Position numbers and translations under genes: made by a program
Shown here: piece by piece, positions 9,219 through 20,300 of the stretch
Layout: each line of letters starts with the position of its first letter
Position numbering within the stretch: the first letter of the stretch is position 1
Origin: Bacteroidota bacterium
Lineage (GTDB): Bacteria > Bacteroidota > Bacteroidia > Flavobacteriales > Flavobacteriaceae
NCBI GenBank assembly: GCA_022562895.1
Contig: JADFOK010000002.1
Coordinates: 48,261-112,260 of the forward strand
Length of the DNA stretch: 64,000 nt
Reading direction: 5' to 3'
The notes under the pieces: model-generated
The model's input: only the letters and a program-made list of their open reading frames with translations
Told to the model about the DNA's origin: nothing
Databases searched by the model: none

Positions 9219-11014
9219 TATTTTCCTGAAAATTCGATTAATTTTCTTCTGTAAACTGTTAATAATTTTGACTTTGACACAAAACCATAATAACATCCAT
9301 CTTTAATTACCGGAAGATTCCAAGCACTGGTGTCTTGAAATTTTTTCATAACAACTGTCATTTTATCTTTATCCAAATCTATTATTTCAAGTGGATCATG
9401 CATTAATTCTCGGACAGTTATTTTTTTATATAAAGATTTATTAAACATCACGGGGCGTAAGTCGTCTAATGTGATTATACCTACAAGAGTACGACTTTCC
9501 TTATCTAACACTGGGAAAACATTTCGTTTAGATCTCACAATAGCTTGATTTACGATTTCTTTTAAAGTCATATCGGGATAAACCTCAATAAAATTGGATT
9601 CCACAACCTTTTTTAATTCCATCAAGGTTAAAATAGCATGGTCTTTATCATGCGTAATAAGCTCTCCTTTCCTTCCTAATTCCATAGCATATACTGAATG
9701 AGGAATAAAATACGAACTAATTGAAAATGAGATTGCAGCGGTTATCATTAAGGGAATAAATAGTTCATAACCACCTGTTACTTCTGCAATTAAAAAAATA
9801 GCAGTAAGAGGAGCGTGCAATACACCTGCCATAAGCCCAGTCATACCTACCAAGGTAAAATTACTTTCAGAAATAGGGTTAGAAAAGAACCCTATATTAT
9901 TAATTATCTTCCCTAAACAATTTCCCATAATACTACCCATAAAAAGTGTAGGAGCAAAAATACCCCCTACACCTCCCGCTCCAAAAGTAAAAGCACTTGC
10001 TATTATTTTAAAAAACACAAGTCCCCCTAACAACCCAATGACGACCCATATATTTGAAGTATCTAAATTAAAAAAATTGTTTTCCAAAGCCTTTTCAGGG
10101 TTTCCCTGAACCAGGTCGTTGATAACATCAAAACCTTCACCGTAAAGTGGTGGGATAAAATAAATGAGAATTCCTATCCCAATCCCTCCAATAAGAAGTC
10201 GTTTAATAGGAGAGGATATCTTGTCAAAAAATTTCTGAATGCGCTCGTAGGTTTCAGTAAAATATATAGAAACAAAACCCGCTACAATTCCTAAGATTAT
10301 ATAGAAGGGTATATCTCTCAGAATAAACTTATCTTCGACTTGAAAGGGTAATAAGATATCATTTCCGTAAAAAAAATAGGTAGTAATTATGGCTGAAACA
10401 GAAGCCAGTAACAAGGGGATAAGTGATATTAATGTGAGATCTAAACTAAAGACCTCTATTGCAAATATGATGGCTGCAATAGGCGCATTAAAAAGAGCAG
10501 AAATAGCTCCTGCTGCGGCACAACCAATAAGTAACGTTCTTGTAGACTGATTAAGGTGAAGAATACGTGAAAGGTTTGAACTAATCGCTGCACTGGTAGC
10601 AAGGGAAGGGCCCTCCAAGCCTACAGATCCTCCGAAACCAACAGTAATAGGAGCTGTTATAATACTTCCAATCATTTGAAACCGTTTCATAATACCCTTC
10701 CTTTTAGAAATAGCAAAAAGGGTGGCTGGAATCCCATGGCTAACACGGTTTCTAATCACATATTTTATTATTAAATAAGTGATAGCCAATCCAATTAAGG
10801 GGAAAATAAAATAGAAAACAATATGATATTCTTTAATGAGTTTGCCTTCTAGTAAATGCTGAATAAAGTGTGTAAAATTTTTAATTGTAACTGCACACAC
10901 TCCAGATAAAAAACCAATAACAATACTTAAAATATAAATAAACTGTTTATGCGATATATGTTTTAATCGCCAGATAAGAAATTTGGTAAACAATGATTTT
11001 TTCTTGGCTTGCAT
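9218..11014 (-). CDS. ClC-family chloride transporter/channel with C-terminal CBS domains
   Basis: Integral membrane anion transporter. The ClC core occupies about residues 20-445: SHGIPATL (selectivity region), GSVGLEGPS with the gating Glu (E148 of CLC-ec1), FNAPIAAIIFAIEVF, GAGGVGGIFAPTLF, and SVYAMEL with the conserved Tyr. A pair of CBS domains follows at about 455-590 (DMTLKEIVNQAI, VGIITLDDLRP, VRELMHDPLEI, GFVSKSKLLTVYR). At the position of the internal proton Glu (E203 in CLC-ec1) the residue is Val, so strict Cl-/H+ exchange is doubtful. The 598-residue length is usual for CBS-bearing bacterial ClCs. It overlaps the next small membrane gene by one base and follows aspS after a possible attenuating hairpin. 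Confidence 0.94.
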   Translation of the reverse strand: MQAKKKSLFTKFLIWRLKHISHKQFIYILSIVIGFLSGVCAVTIKNFTHFIQHLLEGKLIKEYHIVFYFIFPLIGLAITYLIIKYVIRNRVSHGIPATLFAISKRKGIMKRFQMIGSIITAPITVGFGGSVGLEGPSLATSAAISSNLSRILHLNQSTRTLLIGCAAAGAISALFNAPIAAIIFAIEVFSLDLTLISLIPLLLASVSAIITTYFFYGNDILLPFQVEDKFILRDIPFYIILGIVAGFVSIYFTETYERIQKFFDKISSPIKRLLIGGIGIGILIYFIPPLYGEGFDVINDLVQGNPEKALENNFFNLDTSNIWVVIGLLGGLVFFKIIASAFTFGAGGVGGIFAPTLFMGSIMGNCLGKIINNIGFFSNPISESNFTLVGMTGLMAGVLHAPLTAIFLIAEVTGGYELFIPLMITAAISFSISSYFIPHSVYAMELGRKGELITHDKDHAILTLMELKKVVESNFIEVYPDMTLKEIVNQAIVRSKRNVFPVLDKESRTLVGIITLDDLRPVMFNKSLYKKITVRELMHDPLEIIDLDKDKMTVVMKKFQDTSAWNLPVIKDGCYYGFVSKSKLLTVYRRKLIEFSGK

Positions 11015-11030
11015 ACCTGAAGGTATTAAA

Positions 11031-11054
11031 ATATCCTACTTTAAAGTGGGATAT
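11031..11054 (-). terminator. Hairpin between aspS and the ClC gene
   Basis: ATATCCCAC / GTAGGATAT (minus strand) forms a 9-bp stem with one wobble pair around a 6-nt loop, followed by TTTTAAT. It could be a weak terminator or attenuator after aspS. Confidence 0.45.
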
Positions 11055-11061
11055 AGTAAGT

Positions 11062-12810
11062 CTATATATTAAGTTTTATATGAAGTTCGTCTAATTGGGC
11101 TGAGTCTATAGTTGAGGGGGCATCAATCATTACATCCCTACCTGAATTATTTTTAGGAAAGGCAATAAAATCCCGTATGGTTTCTTGTCCACCTAAAATT
11201 GCAACAAGTCTGTCAAGTCCAAAAGCAATACCCCCGTGAGGTGGTGCACCATATTGAAAGGCCTTCATTAAAAACCCAAATTGTTCTTCAGCTTCTTTAG
11301 GTGTAAAACCCAAATAATCAAACATCAGAGCCTGAGTATCTTTATCGTGAATACGAATAGAGCCACCACCTATTTCATTTCCGTTTAAAACCATATCGTA
11401 GGCATTGGCTTTTACATTACCCGGGTTGGTGGCCAACATTTCGATCTGATCGGGTTTTGGAGAAGTAAAAGGATGATGTTTGGCATGATACTGTTGAGTT
11501 TCTTCGTTCCATTCCAACAATGGAAAATCTACCACCCACAGAGGAGCAAATTCATCGGGTTTTCTTAAGCCCAATCGTTCTCCAAGTTCCATTCGTAAAG
11601 TACTTAATTGAGGGCGTACCTTAATTGTGTCTCCAGAAAGTATGCATATTAAATCGCCTGCTTTTGCTTGTGTAATCCTCGCCCATTTTGTCAAATCTTC
11701 TTGATCATAAAATTTATCTACAGACGATTTATAGCCACCGTCTTCATTACACCTAACATATACCATCCCCAAGGCACCAACTTGTGGGCGTTTTACCCAA
11801 TCAATAAGTTTATCAATTTCTTTTCTGGAATAACTATTTCCTCCGGGGACTGCAATACCAACAATTAATTCAGCTTTATTGAATATATTAAAATCTTTGT
11901 GTTGTGTAACTTCGTTGAGTTCGCCAAACTCCATTCCAAACCTGATGTCCGGTTTGTCGGTTCCGTAGCGGCGCATGGCTTCATCGTAGGTCATTCTGGG
12001 GAATTTTCCTACTTCTATTCCACGAATTTCTTTAAGTAAATGATGAATTAAACCTTCAAATGTGTTTAAGATATCTTCTTGTTCCACAAATGCCATTTCA
12101 CAATCTATCTGAGTAAATTCCGGTTGCCGATCTGCACGAAGATCTTCATCTCTAAAACATCTTACAATTTGAAAATATTTATCTATTCCTCCAATCATTA
12201 AGAGCTGTTTAAAAGTTTGTGGTGATTGCGGGAGTGCATAAAATTGACCTACATTCATTCTAGATGGGACTATAAAATCACGAGCTCCTTCAGGAGTAGA
12301 TTTTATTAAATAGGGAGTTTCAATTTCAACAAATTTCAATTCAGAAAGATAATTTCTAACACTCATTGTTACTTTATGGCGAAAGATGAGGTTTTCGCGG
12401 ATAGGATTCCTTCTTATATCCAGATAACGGTATTTCATTCTTAGTTCATCACCGCCATCTGTGTTGTCTTCAATAGTAAAGGGAGGGGTAAGGGCATCAT
12501 TGAGTACTGTTAATTTATCGACAAGTATTTCTATATCACCAGTTGGAATATTGGGGTTTTTAGACACTCTTTCAATAACAGTTCCTGTTACTTGAATTAC
12601 AAATTCACGCCCAAGAATTTTTGCTTTTTCCATTAATTCTTTTGGGCTTCGTTCTTCATCAAAAATAAGTTGAGTAATACCGTATCTATCACGAAGATCT
12701 ATCCAGATCATAAAACCTTTATCTCTACTTTTTTGCACCCAACCTGCCAGGGTAACTTTTTCATCAATGTGGGTTTTTGATAATTCACCACAGGTATGAT
12801 TTCTATACAT
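11062..12810 (-). CDS. aspS: Aspartyl-tRNA synthetase
   Basis: Class II aminoacyl-tRNA synthetase charging tRNA-Asp. Order: N-terminal OB-fold anticodon-binding domain ([20 protein letters not shown]), motif 1 region ([18 protein letters not shown]), motif 2 ([18 protein letters not shown]), the bacterial GAD insertion at about residues 290-400, and motif 3 ([11 protein letters not shown] with [10 protein letters not shown]). The ENP/GAD domain and 582-residue length identify the bacterial form. It lacks a downstream AspRS-specific oddity. A Bacteroidetes -7 element lies about 20 bp upstream of the ATG. Whether it is discriminating or also charges tRNA-Asn is not decidable here, but the window also encodes asnS. 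Confidence 0.97.
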   Translation of the reverse strand: MYRNHTCGELSKTHIDEKVTLAGWVQKSRDKGFMIWIDLRDRYGITQLIFDEERSPKELMEKAKILGREFVIQVTGTVIERVSKNPNIPTGDIEILVDKLTVLNDALTPPFTIEDNTDGGDELRMKYRYLDIRRNPIRENLIFRHKVTMSVRNYLSELKFVEIETPYLIKSTPEGARDFIVPSRMNVGQFYALPQSPQTFKQLLMIGGIDKYFQIVRCFRDEDLRADRQPEFTQIDCEMAFVEQEDILNTFEGLIHHLLKEIRGIEVGKFPRMTYDEAMRRYGTDKPDIRFGMEFGELNEVTQHKDFNIFNKAELIVGIAVPGGNSYSRKEIDKLIDWVKRPQVGALGMVYVRCNEDGGYKSSVDKFYDQEDLTKWARITQAKAGDLICILSGDTIKVRPQLSTLRMELGERLGLRKPDEFAPLWVVDFPLLEWNEETQQYHAKHHPFTSPKPDQIEMLATNPGNVKANAYDMVLNGNEIGGGSIRIHDKDTQALMFDYLGFTPKEAEEQFGFLMKAFQYGAPPHGGIAFGLDRLVAILGGQETIRDFIAFPKNNSGRDVMIDAPSTIDSAQLDELHIKLNI

Positions 12811-12829
12811 TCTGAAATAAATTGAGGTG

Positions 12830-12837
12830 CAAATTTA
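12830..12837 (-). promoter_or_regulatory. -7 promoter element of aspS
   Basis: TAAATTTG followed by CACC on the minus strand matches TAnnTTTG exactly and lies 19 bp upstream of the aspS ATG. No TTG is seen at the -33 position. Confidence 0.5.
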
Positions 12838-12916
12838 TGAAGATATAAATGCATATCCTTATTTTTTTTAAAAGATTAGTAAGATGATTTTCAGAGAGTA
12901 AAAAAAAACTTTTCAT

Positions 12917-12924
12917 TAATTTTG
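12917..12924 (+). promoter_or_regulatory. -7 promoter element of the susC-susD pair
   Basis: TAATTTTG followed by C matches TAnnTTTG and lies 66 bp upstream of the SusC ATG, leaving an AT-rich leader. The -33 region is not well conserved. Confidence 0.45.
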
Positions 12925-12990
12925 CTTCAAATGGCATATTGTTATTAAATCTTTAGTAAATTCGAAACTTAAACATAAAAAAAACCAATT

Positions 12991-15969
12991 ATGAAACAAA
13001 AGAACTCTAATCACAGGATACTCCTGTTTTTATTACTTATTTTACCCTGTTTTGTCTTTGCACAAAACACATTAAGTGGTAAAGTAAGCGACGAAAAAGG
13101 AGATACCGTACCCTTTGCCAATGTTATTGAAAAGGGAACATCCAACGGTGTTACCACCGATATGGAAGGTAATTTTACCATTGAGGTGCCTAATTTACCT
13201 GTAACTTTAGTATTCTCTTCTTTAGGATACACAACGGTTGAGCAAGAAGTAACCAGTACCTCACCTATAACTGTTACCATGCCAGAGTCTACCGAGGCAT
13301 TGGAAGAAGTAGTGATTACAGGTTTAGCTACTTCTATTAAAAGAAGTAATTCAGCAAATGCTATAGCAATGATCTCTGCTGAGGAGTTAGTTGGTACAAC
13401 ACCTCCTTCAACTTTGGAAGGGGCCTTATATGGTAAATTTGCCGGAGTAGTTATAAACGCAAACTCTGGGGCACCCGGAGGTGGTATTTCAGTAAAACTA
13501 CGGGGTGTTACTTCCCTTCAGGGAAACACACAACCACTATATATCATCGATGGTATATATATAGATAACTCTTCTATTGCTGCCGGGCTGAATGCAGTAT
13601 CTGCAGCTGCTGCTGGAGGGAGTGCCTCTAACCAAGATAACCCTACTAACCGTATTGCAGATATTAACCCCGAAGATATAGAAAGTATTTCGATATTAAA
13701 AGGTGCATCTACAGCTGCCATTTATGGTTCCAGAGCTGCTGCCGGGGTGATTATTATAACTACTAAACGAGGTAAAGCAGGAGAAACAAAGTTTAGTTTT
13801 ACACAATCTACAGGGTGGAACAGTGCAATAAATTTATTAGGATTGCGAAACTTTACAGAACAAAGAGTTAGAGATACTTTTGGAGATGGTACAGTTGCCG
13901 ATTTTGTTGCAGCAAGAAATCAAGGAAGACTTATAGATTATGAAGATGAAGTTTATGGAGAAAGTGGTTTTATTAGCATCACTAATTTTAATATGAGTGG
14001 AGGTAATGAAAATACCAGGTTTTATGCCAGCGTTTCTCATAATAATGAAAATGGTATTGTAAATAATACCGGTTATGAAAAAACCTCATTAAGATTAAAC
14101 TTTGATCATAGGGCTACAGACTTTTTTAAAGTGGCATTTAGCACTAATTATGTTTATTCTTCAACAGATAGAGGATTTTTTAATAATGATAACTCAGGGA
14201 CAACCATTGGTATTAGTTTGGTAGGTACAACCCCTTGGTTAGAGTTATTTCCTAATTCAGACGGAGTTTACCCAGACAACCCTGTGGGAGCCTCTAACGC
14301 ATTACAAACTCGGGATTTGGTCAAAAACAATGAAACAGTTAATCGAATTATTATGGGAGGTTCGGCTAATTTAAATCTTTATAAGAATGATAATTCAAAT
14401 CTTGAATTAATATTAAGAGGAGGTCTTGATTTTTATGGACAACAGTCCAGGGCAATTTTCCCAAAAGAACTTCAATTTCAAAAACCATCTAATGGAGGTC
14501 TTAATGGAGTGTCAATACAAGGAGACACACAAAATAAGAACTACAATTTATCGGCATTCTTAGTACATAACTATAATACCGGTGATGATTTAAATTTTAG
14601 AACTCAAGCAGGCTTGACAAGAGAGTATTTTAATCAAAATACAGTTTTGATTACTGCAACAGGGCTTGTTGCCTCTGAAACCAATGTAGATCAAGCAGCA
14701 AACACAGGTGTTGATCAGACAAGGTTTAAACAGGAAGATTCAGGCTTCTTTATACAAGAAGAAGTGAATTTCCAAGATAAGTTTATTGCTACTTTAGGAG
14801 TTAGAGGAGATAAATCTTCTAATAATGGTGATGCAAATAAATTACTTTACCACCCAAAAGCATCGTTGGCTGTAAACCTTAACAAGTTTGATTTCTGGAA
14901 CCAAGATTCTGAATGGAATCAATTAAAGCTGAGAATTGCTTATGGGGAGGCTGCTAATTTCCCTCCTTTTGGAGCATTGTTTACATCATATAATTCTTTT
15001 TCTTCCAATGGTTTATTGGGAATTAGTTTAATAGGTATTAGAGGAGATGAAAACCTTAAAGCTGAAAGACAAAAAGAATTGGAGTTTGGAGCTGACGTTA
15101 GTTTTTTTAATGGTCTTTTAAATTTTGAGGCAACCTATTATATTAAGACCATAGAAGATCTTATATTATTGGCTGCCTTAGAACCATCAACTGGTTTTAC
15201 TCAACAATATGTTAATGCCGGTGAGTTACGAAACAAAGGAATTGAATTAACTCTAAATGCCACTCCTGTAATTACAAATGATTTCCAATGGAATACAGGA
15301 ATCACTTTCTTTAAAAATAAATCTGAAATCACTAAACTTAATGTTGAACCTTTCAACATTGGTGCCTTTGGAGCAACCTTAGGTACTTTTAGAATTGAAG
15401 AAGGAGAAAGTGCTACACAAATTGTAGGAATTGGCCCAAATCCAGGGGCAAGTGGATTCCAAAAATGGGGTGATGCAGAACCCGATTTCCAAATGGCATT
15501 TACTAACTATTTAACTTATAAAGATTTTGAATTGTCATTTTTATTTCAATGGAAACAAGGGGGTGATAATGTCAATTTAACAACTTTATTGTCAGACTTG
15601 AATGGGACTACTCATGATTACGATGATATTGATTTAGATCCAGCAGGAGTGCTTGGAAACGGGTCTTATAGACTAAGTCAACTTGGGGCTTCAGCTGAAG
15701 TATTTGTTGAAGATGCATCTTATTTAAGACTTAGAGAATTAGGATTTTACTATACTTTGCCAAATAAATACTTATCAGAATTTTTAGGAGGCAGCATTGA
15801 TCAAGTTAAACTTGGATTCTCGGGAACGAACCTTATCAATATTTTTGATTACAATAGTTTCGATCCTGAAGTTTCAAACTTTGGAGGGAATACTCCTTTT
15901 ACCGGAGTGGAAGTAACACCATTTCCATCTTCGAAAAGATACTTATTTCACCTAACAGTTAAATTTTAA
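12991..15969 (+). CDS. SusC/RagA-type TonB-dependent outer-membrane transporter
   Basis: Outer-membrane importer that works with a SusD lipoprotein lid and is powered by TonB-ExbB-ExbD. Order: signal peptide (ILLFLLLILPCFVFA), carboxypeptidase-D-like domain at about 26-105 (LSGKVSDEKGDTVPFANVIEKG), a TonB-box-like EEVVITG, plug domain (ISVKLRGVTSLQGNTQPLYI then IDGIY, and SISILKGASTAAIYGSRAA with GVIIITTKRGK), then a ~750-residue beta-barrel ending in the C-terminal aromatic (LTVKF). 992 residues is the usual size. The susD partner starts 11 bp downstream. No glycoside hydrolase or protease is adjacent, so the substrate (glycan, peptide or other) cannot be named. Confidence 0.96.
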   Translation: MKQKNSNHRILLFLLLILPCFVFAQNTLSGKVSDEKGDTVPFANVIEKGTSNGVTTDMEGNFTIEVPNLPVTLVFSSLGYTTVEQEVTSTSPITVTMPESTEALEEVVITGLATSIKRSNSANAIAMISAEELVGTTPPSTLEGALYGKFAGVVINANSGAPGGGISVKLRGVTSLQGNTQPLYIIDGIYIDNSSIAAGLNAVSAAAAGGSASNQDNPTNRIADINPEDIESISILKGASTAAIYGSRAAAGVIIITTKRGKAGETKFSFTQSTGWNSAINLLGLRNFTEQRVRDTFGDGTVADFVAARNQGRLIDYEDEVYGESGFISITNFNMSGGNENTRFYASVSHNNENGIVNNTGYEKTSLRLNFDHRATDFFKVAFSTNYVYSSTDRGFFNNDNSGTTIGISLVGTTPWLELFPNSDGVYPDNPVGASNALQTRDLVKNNETVNRIIMGGSANLNLYKNDNSNLELILRGGLDFYGQQSRAIFPKELQFQKPSNGGLNGVSIQGDTQNKNYNLSAFLVHNYNTGDDLNFRTQAGLTREYFNQNTVLITATGLVASETNVDQAANTGVDQTRFKQEDSGFFIQEEVNFQDKFIATLGVRGDKSSNNGDANKLLYHPKASLAVNLNKFDFWNQDSEWNQLKLRIAYGEAANFPPFGALFTSYNSFSSNGLLGISLIGIRGDENLKAERQKELEFGADVSFFNGLLNFEATYYIKTIEDLILLAALEPSTGFTQQYVNAGELRNKGIELTLNATPVITNDFQWNTGITFFKNKSEITKLNVEPFNIGAFGATLGTFRIEEGESATQIVGIGPNPGASGFQKWGDAEPDFQMAFTNYLTYKDFELSFLFQWKQGGDNVNLTTLLSDLNGTTHDYDDIDLDPAGVLGNGSYRLSQLGASAEVFVEDASYLRLRELGFYYTLPNKYLSEFLGGSIDQVKLGFSGTNLINIFDYNSFDPEVSNFGGNTPFTGVEVTPFPSSKRYLFHLTVKF

Positions 15970-15980
15970 AAAAAGAAATT

Positions 15981-17333
15981 ATGAAAATAAATATATATAA
16001 AATACTATTCTTTACTGTGATGATCACGATGATGGTATCCTGTGAAGTAGAAGAATTTTCAGATCTAAATGGCCCTGAAGTAAGTGCATTTGAAGACGAG
16101 ATTACAAGGGGAGATTTACAAGACTTAATAGGAGGGATTCTATATAGTTCTAGACTCCGTTTAGGAACTTATTATGATGACTGTGGTGTAATTGGAAGAG
16201 AATACTGGAGGTTTTCCGGCTCGGACCCACGGTTTACAACAGATTTATTAGGAGGGGGAAATTCGGTATTAGATAATAATACATTTTATATCACCGGCCC
16301 TTGGGCAGCAAGATATAGAACTGTAAAAAATGCTAATTTAATACTTGGATTTTTTGATACCCAAGACTTATCAGCTCAGTTTTCAACTTCAGAAATAGAC
16401 GCGACAATAGGATTACTTAGAACTTTTATTGCTTACGAGTTGCTACTCAATTTAAATTTAACCAATGATGGAGGAATTCGATTGGATGTAGCAGATGAAA
16501 ATAACTTAGGACCTTTTGTTTCTAAATCGGTAGCACTTACTGGAATTAGAGCCATATTGGATGCAGGTGCAGGAAACCTTGGTAATGGAGGGGGTGCTTT
16601 TCCCTTTGTTTTAACTTCAGGTTTTTCGGGATTTGATACACCATCCTCTTTTTTGAAAGCTAATAGAGCAATCTCTGCTAGAGTAGCTGCTTATCAAGGA
16701 GATGCATCTTCTGTATTAAATTATTTAAATAGCTCCTTTTTTAGTTTAAATGGATCCGATTTAAATACGGGAATCTATTATAATTTCTCAGAAGATCAGA
16801 CCGATATTATTAATCCTTTGTTTATTTCAATAGGCGGAACATCGGCTGCTCAAGCAAGAATTGTTCAGCCTTTATTTATCACTGATGCTGAAGGAGGGGA
16901 TAATAGATTAGATAAAGTCGCACAACTAAGTGAGCCCGTAACTCTTGATGGTTTAACTGGGGATTATATTGTTAACAGATACTTATCTAATTCTGATGAT
17001 ATTCCAATTATTCGTAACGAAGAATTGATTCTTTTATACGCCGAAGCTAATATTACTAAAAATTCTGCTGAAGCGGTAATAGCATTAAATATTATTAGGA
17101 ATAGTGCCGGATTAGGAGATTATTCAGGTGCAACCGATACAGAATCTTTAATAAATGAAATGCTAAACCAAAGAAGATATTCTTTGTATGCTGAAGGACA
17201 TCGCTGGATTGACATGAGAAGGTATAACAAATTGGATGAACTTCCTATTGATCGTCCCCCAAACCCTGAGGTACCGGACGACGGAGATAATGTATGGATT
17301 CAATTCCCAATTCCTTTAACTGAAAATCAATAA
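15981..17333 (+). CDS. SusD/RagB-type nutrient-binding outer-membrane lipoprotein
   Basis: Surface lipoprotein that caps the SusC barrel and captures ligand. The signal peptide ends in a lipobox (MMVSC, lipidated Cys at about residue 21) and is followed by acidic residues, a surface lipoprotein export signal pattern in Bacteroidetes. The body has SusD-like TPR helices; the C-terminal RNEELILLYAEANI and the LYAEGHRWIDMRRYNKL segment are diagnostic. At 450 residues it is a little shorter than the classic 500-550, consistent with the shorter SusD subclass. It is co-transcribed with susC, and a strong terminator follows the stop. Confidence 0.95.
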   Translation: MKINIYKILFFTVMITMMVSCEVEEFSDLNGPEVSAFEDEITRGDLQDLIGGILYSSRLRLGTYYDDCGVIGREYWRFSGSDPRFTTDLLGGGNSVLDNNTFYITGPWAARYRTVKNANLILGFFDTQDLSAQFSTSEIDATIGLLRTFIAYELLLNLNLTNDGGIRLDVADENNLGPFVSKSVALTGIRAILDAGAGNLGNGGGAFPFVLTSGFSGFDTPSSFLKANRAISARVAAYQGDASSVLNYLNSSFFSLNGSDLNTGIYYNFSEDQTDIINPLFISIGGTSAAQARIVQPLFITDAEGGDNRLDKVAQLSEPVTLDGLTGDYIVNRYLSNSDDIPIIRNEELILLYAEANITKNSAEAVIALNIIRNSAGLGDYSGATDTESLINEMLNQRRYSLYAEGHRWIDMRRYNKLDELPIDRPPNPEVPDDGDNVWIQFPIPLTENQ

Positions 17334-17355
17334 TAAATATTTTTCAAATAGTATT

Positions 17356-17382
17356 AAAACCCTTACATTTTGTAAGGGTTTT
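17356..17382. terminator. Bidirectional rho-independent terminator
   Basis: Perfect 11-bp stem AAAACCCTTAC / GTAAGGGTTTT with loop ATTTT and a T tract. It lies between the convergent susD and RND pump genes. Confidence 0.9.
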
Positions 17383-17388
17383 TTATTT

Positions 17389-20300
17389 TTAACCATTTCT
17401 CAAAGCTATTTTGGGAGTTGTTTTACTTCGAAACCATATTTTTAATTTCATCGATAAATAAAATAATATTGGTACTACAATCAAGGTTAAGAATGTTGCT
17501 ATAAACAATCCGTAAATAACTGTCCATGCTAAAGGCCCCCAAAAAATAACATTATCTCCTCCAATATAAATATTAGCATCAAATTCACTAAAGAGTGTAA
17601 AGAAATTAATGTTAAATCCTGTAGCTAATGGAATTAATCCTAAAATGGTAGTAATTGCCGTCAACAGTACCGGACGTAAACGTGCTTTTCCTGCTTTTAT
17701 AATACATTCAAGTAAATTGTCTAAATCCAGATATTCTTGCTTTTTTAAGCCTAGTTCTTCTTTTTTTCTATCTATTAACAATTGGGTATAATCTAATAAC
17801 ACCACACCATTGTTTACAACAATTCCTGCAAGTGAAATAATTCCCATCATAGTCATCATAATTACAAATGAACTACCAGTAATAACAATACCACCAAAAA
17901 CGCCAATTAAACTCAGAAAGATTGCCATCATAATGATTCCTGGTTTTGATACTGAATTAAACTGAAATATTAAAATAAAGAAAATCAAACCTAATCCTGT
18001 AAAAAATGCCCCCATTAAAAAGCTCATTTGTTTGTTTTCCTCTTCTATTTGCCCTGTGTAATCTATTTTAACATCTGAGGAGACTCCATTAAAGGTTTTC
18101 ATTACTGCTTCAATTTGTCTAACAATAGCACCAGCGTCTGTAAAACCTGCTTGCAAGGCAGAATATACCGTAACAACCCGCTTTACATCTTTGTGTTTTA
18201 TGGCGCTAAACCCAGAGGCATTACTTTGTTTGGCAACAGCAGATACCGGAATTTCCTTAATTTTTCCCGAAGCCTGATCCCTAAACGTAATTTTTTGATC
18301 AAAAACAGCACTTGTATTATACCTGTTTTCTTTATTAAAACGAACATAAATATCATAGTCTTCACCACCTTTCTTGTAAACACCAGCTTTTGCTCCAAAA
18401 ATAGCATTACGCAATTGTTGACCAACTTGTCCTGTAGTAATCCCTAGTTCACCTGCTTTTTTTCTATCGACCAGTACTTGCATAGATGGTTTCGATTTGT
18501 TAACGTCAATTTTTAATTCATCAATTCCTTGTATATTTTTAGAATTAATGAAGTTGCGCATATTTTCGGCTGTAACAATTAGTTCTGAATAATCATCACC
18601 TTCTAATTCTATGTTTATAGGATATCCAACAGGAGGACCAACGGCATCTTTTTCAACAGAAATGGCAACACCGGGATAGATATCTTTTAGTGCTTCTTGT
18701 ACTTTCTCAAAGAGTTCTTTACTGTCTGCACCTTGTCTGAATTTAAATTCTCGCATGGTTGCAGTGATCTTCCCTTTATGTGGCATTTCTGCCGTAGAAC
18801 CGCCATCGGTTTCCGGATTTCCTGCGCCTTCACCAACTTGCGAGACAGCACTTTCGGTTAAAAAGTTAAAATCTCCATTTTTATAAGCTTCGGCATTAAT
18901 GATTTTATAAACACGCTCTTCAATATCCATTGTAATAGCATTGGTTTTTTCAATGTCGGTACCTTCCGGATATTCTATATAAACAAAAATTTGATTTGGT
19001 GTATTGCTTGGAAAGAATTCTATTTTAGTACGTCCACTTCCTACTGATGCTCCAAAACCTACAAATGTGATTATAAGCAAGATGAAAGTTCCAATTGTAA
19101 TTAAAGCTGGTTTTTTTCCACTTAAACCTGTACGTAGTATTTTATCATAAAATCGTTCTAACCTAGGAATGGCTTTCAATTGAAATTGATTCACCCATTT
19201 TCTTAAGAACAATCTATATACCCAAAGATTTATGGCTACAAATATCATTAGTGATCCTAAAGCTCTGTAATTACCACCAATAATGAAAATAACTAGGCCA
19301 ATAACTGCAACGATAACAGAGATTTTTATAATTTTCTTTAGAGGCATGTCTTTGTCTTCAATTGTCATAAATCGAGATACTAAAACTGAATTAAAGAATA
19401 TAGCAACAAACAAAGACGAACCTAATACAACAGATAAGGTTATTGGGAAATAGATCATGAATTGTCCCATAATGCCTGGCCATAATCCTAATGGAATAAA
19501 TGCTGCAATTGTTGTTGCAGTCGAAATGATTATAGGAAATGCAATTTCGCCAATCCCTTTTTTAGCAGCTTGAATTCTAGTCATGCCTTCTTCCTTCATT
19601 AATCGATACGCATTTTCAACAACTACAATTCCGTTATCTACCAGCATACCAAGTCCCATAACTAATCCAAAGAGAATCATGGTATTTAAAGTGTATCCTA
19701 AAATATCCAAGATCATTAGTGACATAAACATAGACATTGGAATTGCAAACCCAACAAACAAGGCATTTTTAAAACCTAAAAAGAACATTAAAACTGTTAC
19801 TACGAGAATGATACCAAAAATGATATTGTTGACTAAATCATCTACTTGACCAACAGTTTTTGAAGATTGGTCGTTTGCAATGGTGACTTTTAGATCTGGA
19901 GGGAAAACATTTTTAATCGCATTATCTACTATAACCAGTACTTGTTCGGCAGCTGCAACCATGTTTTTTCCGGAACGTTTTTTTACGTCGAGCATTACAA
20001 CAGGAGCACCAAACTCTCTTGCATAGGTGGTTTTATCTTCGTCTTTAAATGTAACTTTAGCAATGTCCCTCAAGTAAACAGGGTTGCCATCTTCAGACTT
20101 TACTACAAAATTTTCAAGATCTTTTGGTTCTTCAATTTCACCATAAATTCTAATGGTCCTGCGTTGTCCACTTGTAATAAAATTACCAGCAGACATCGTC
20201 ATATTTTCATTGCGAATAGTATTAATAATGTCGTCAAAACTTACCTGAGCAGCCATCATTTGGTAAATATCGACAGCAACTTCAACTTCTTTGTCTTGAG

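Noticed and set aside
9218..9296. 26-codon N-terminal extension of the small membrane protein
   Set aside because: The stretch is the end of the ClC gene in another frame; the coupled ATG at 9218 is the better start.
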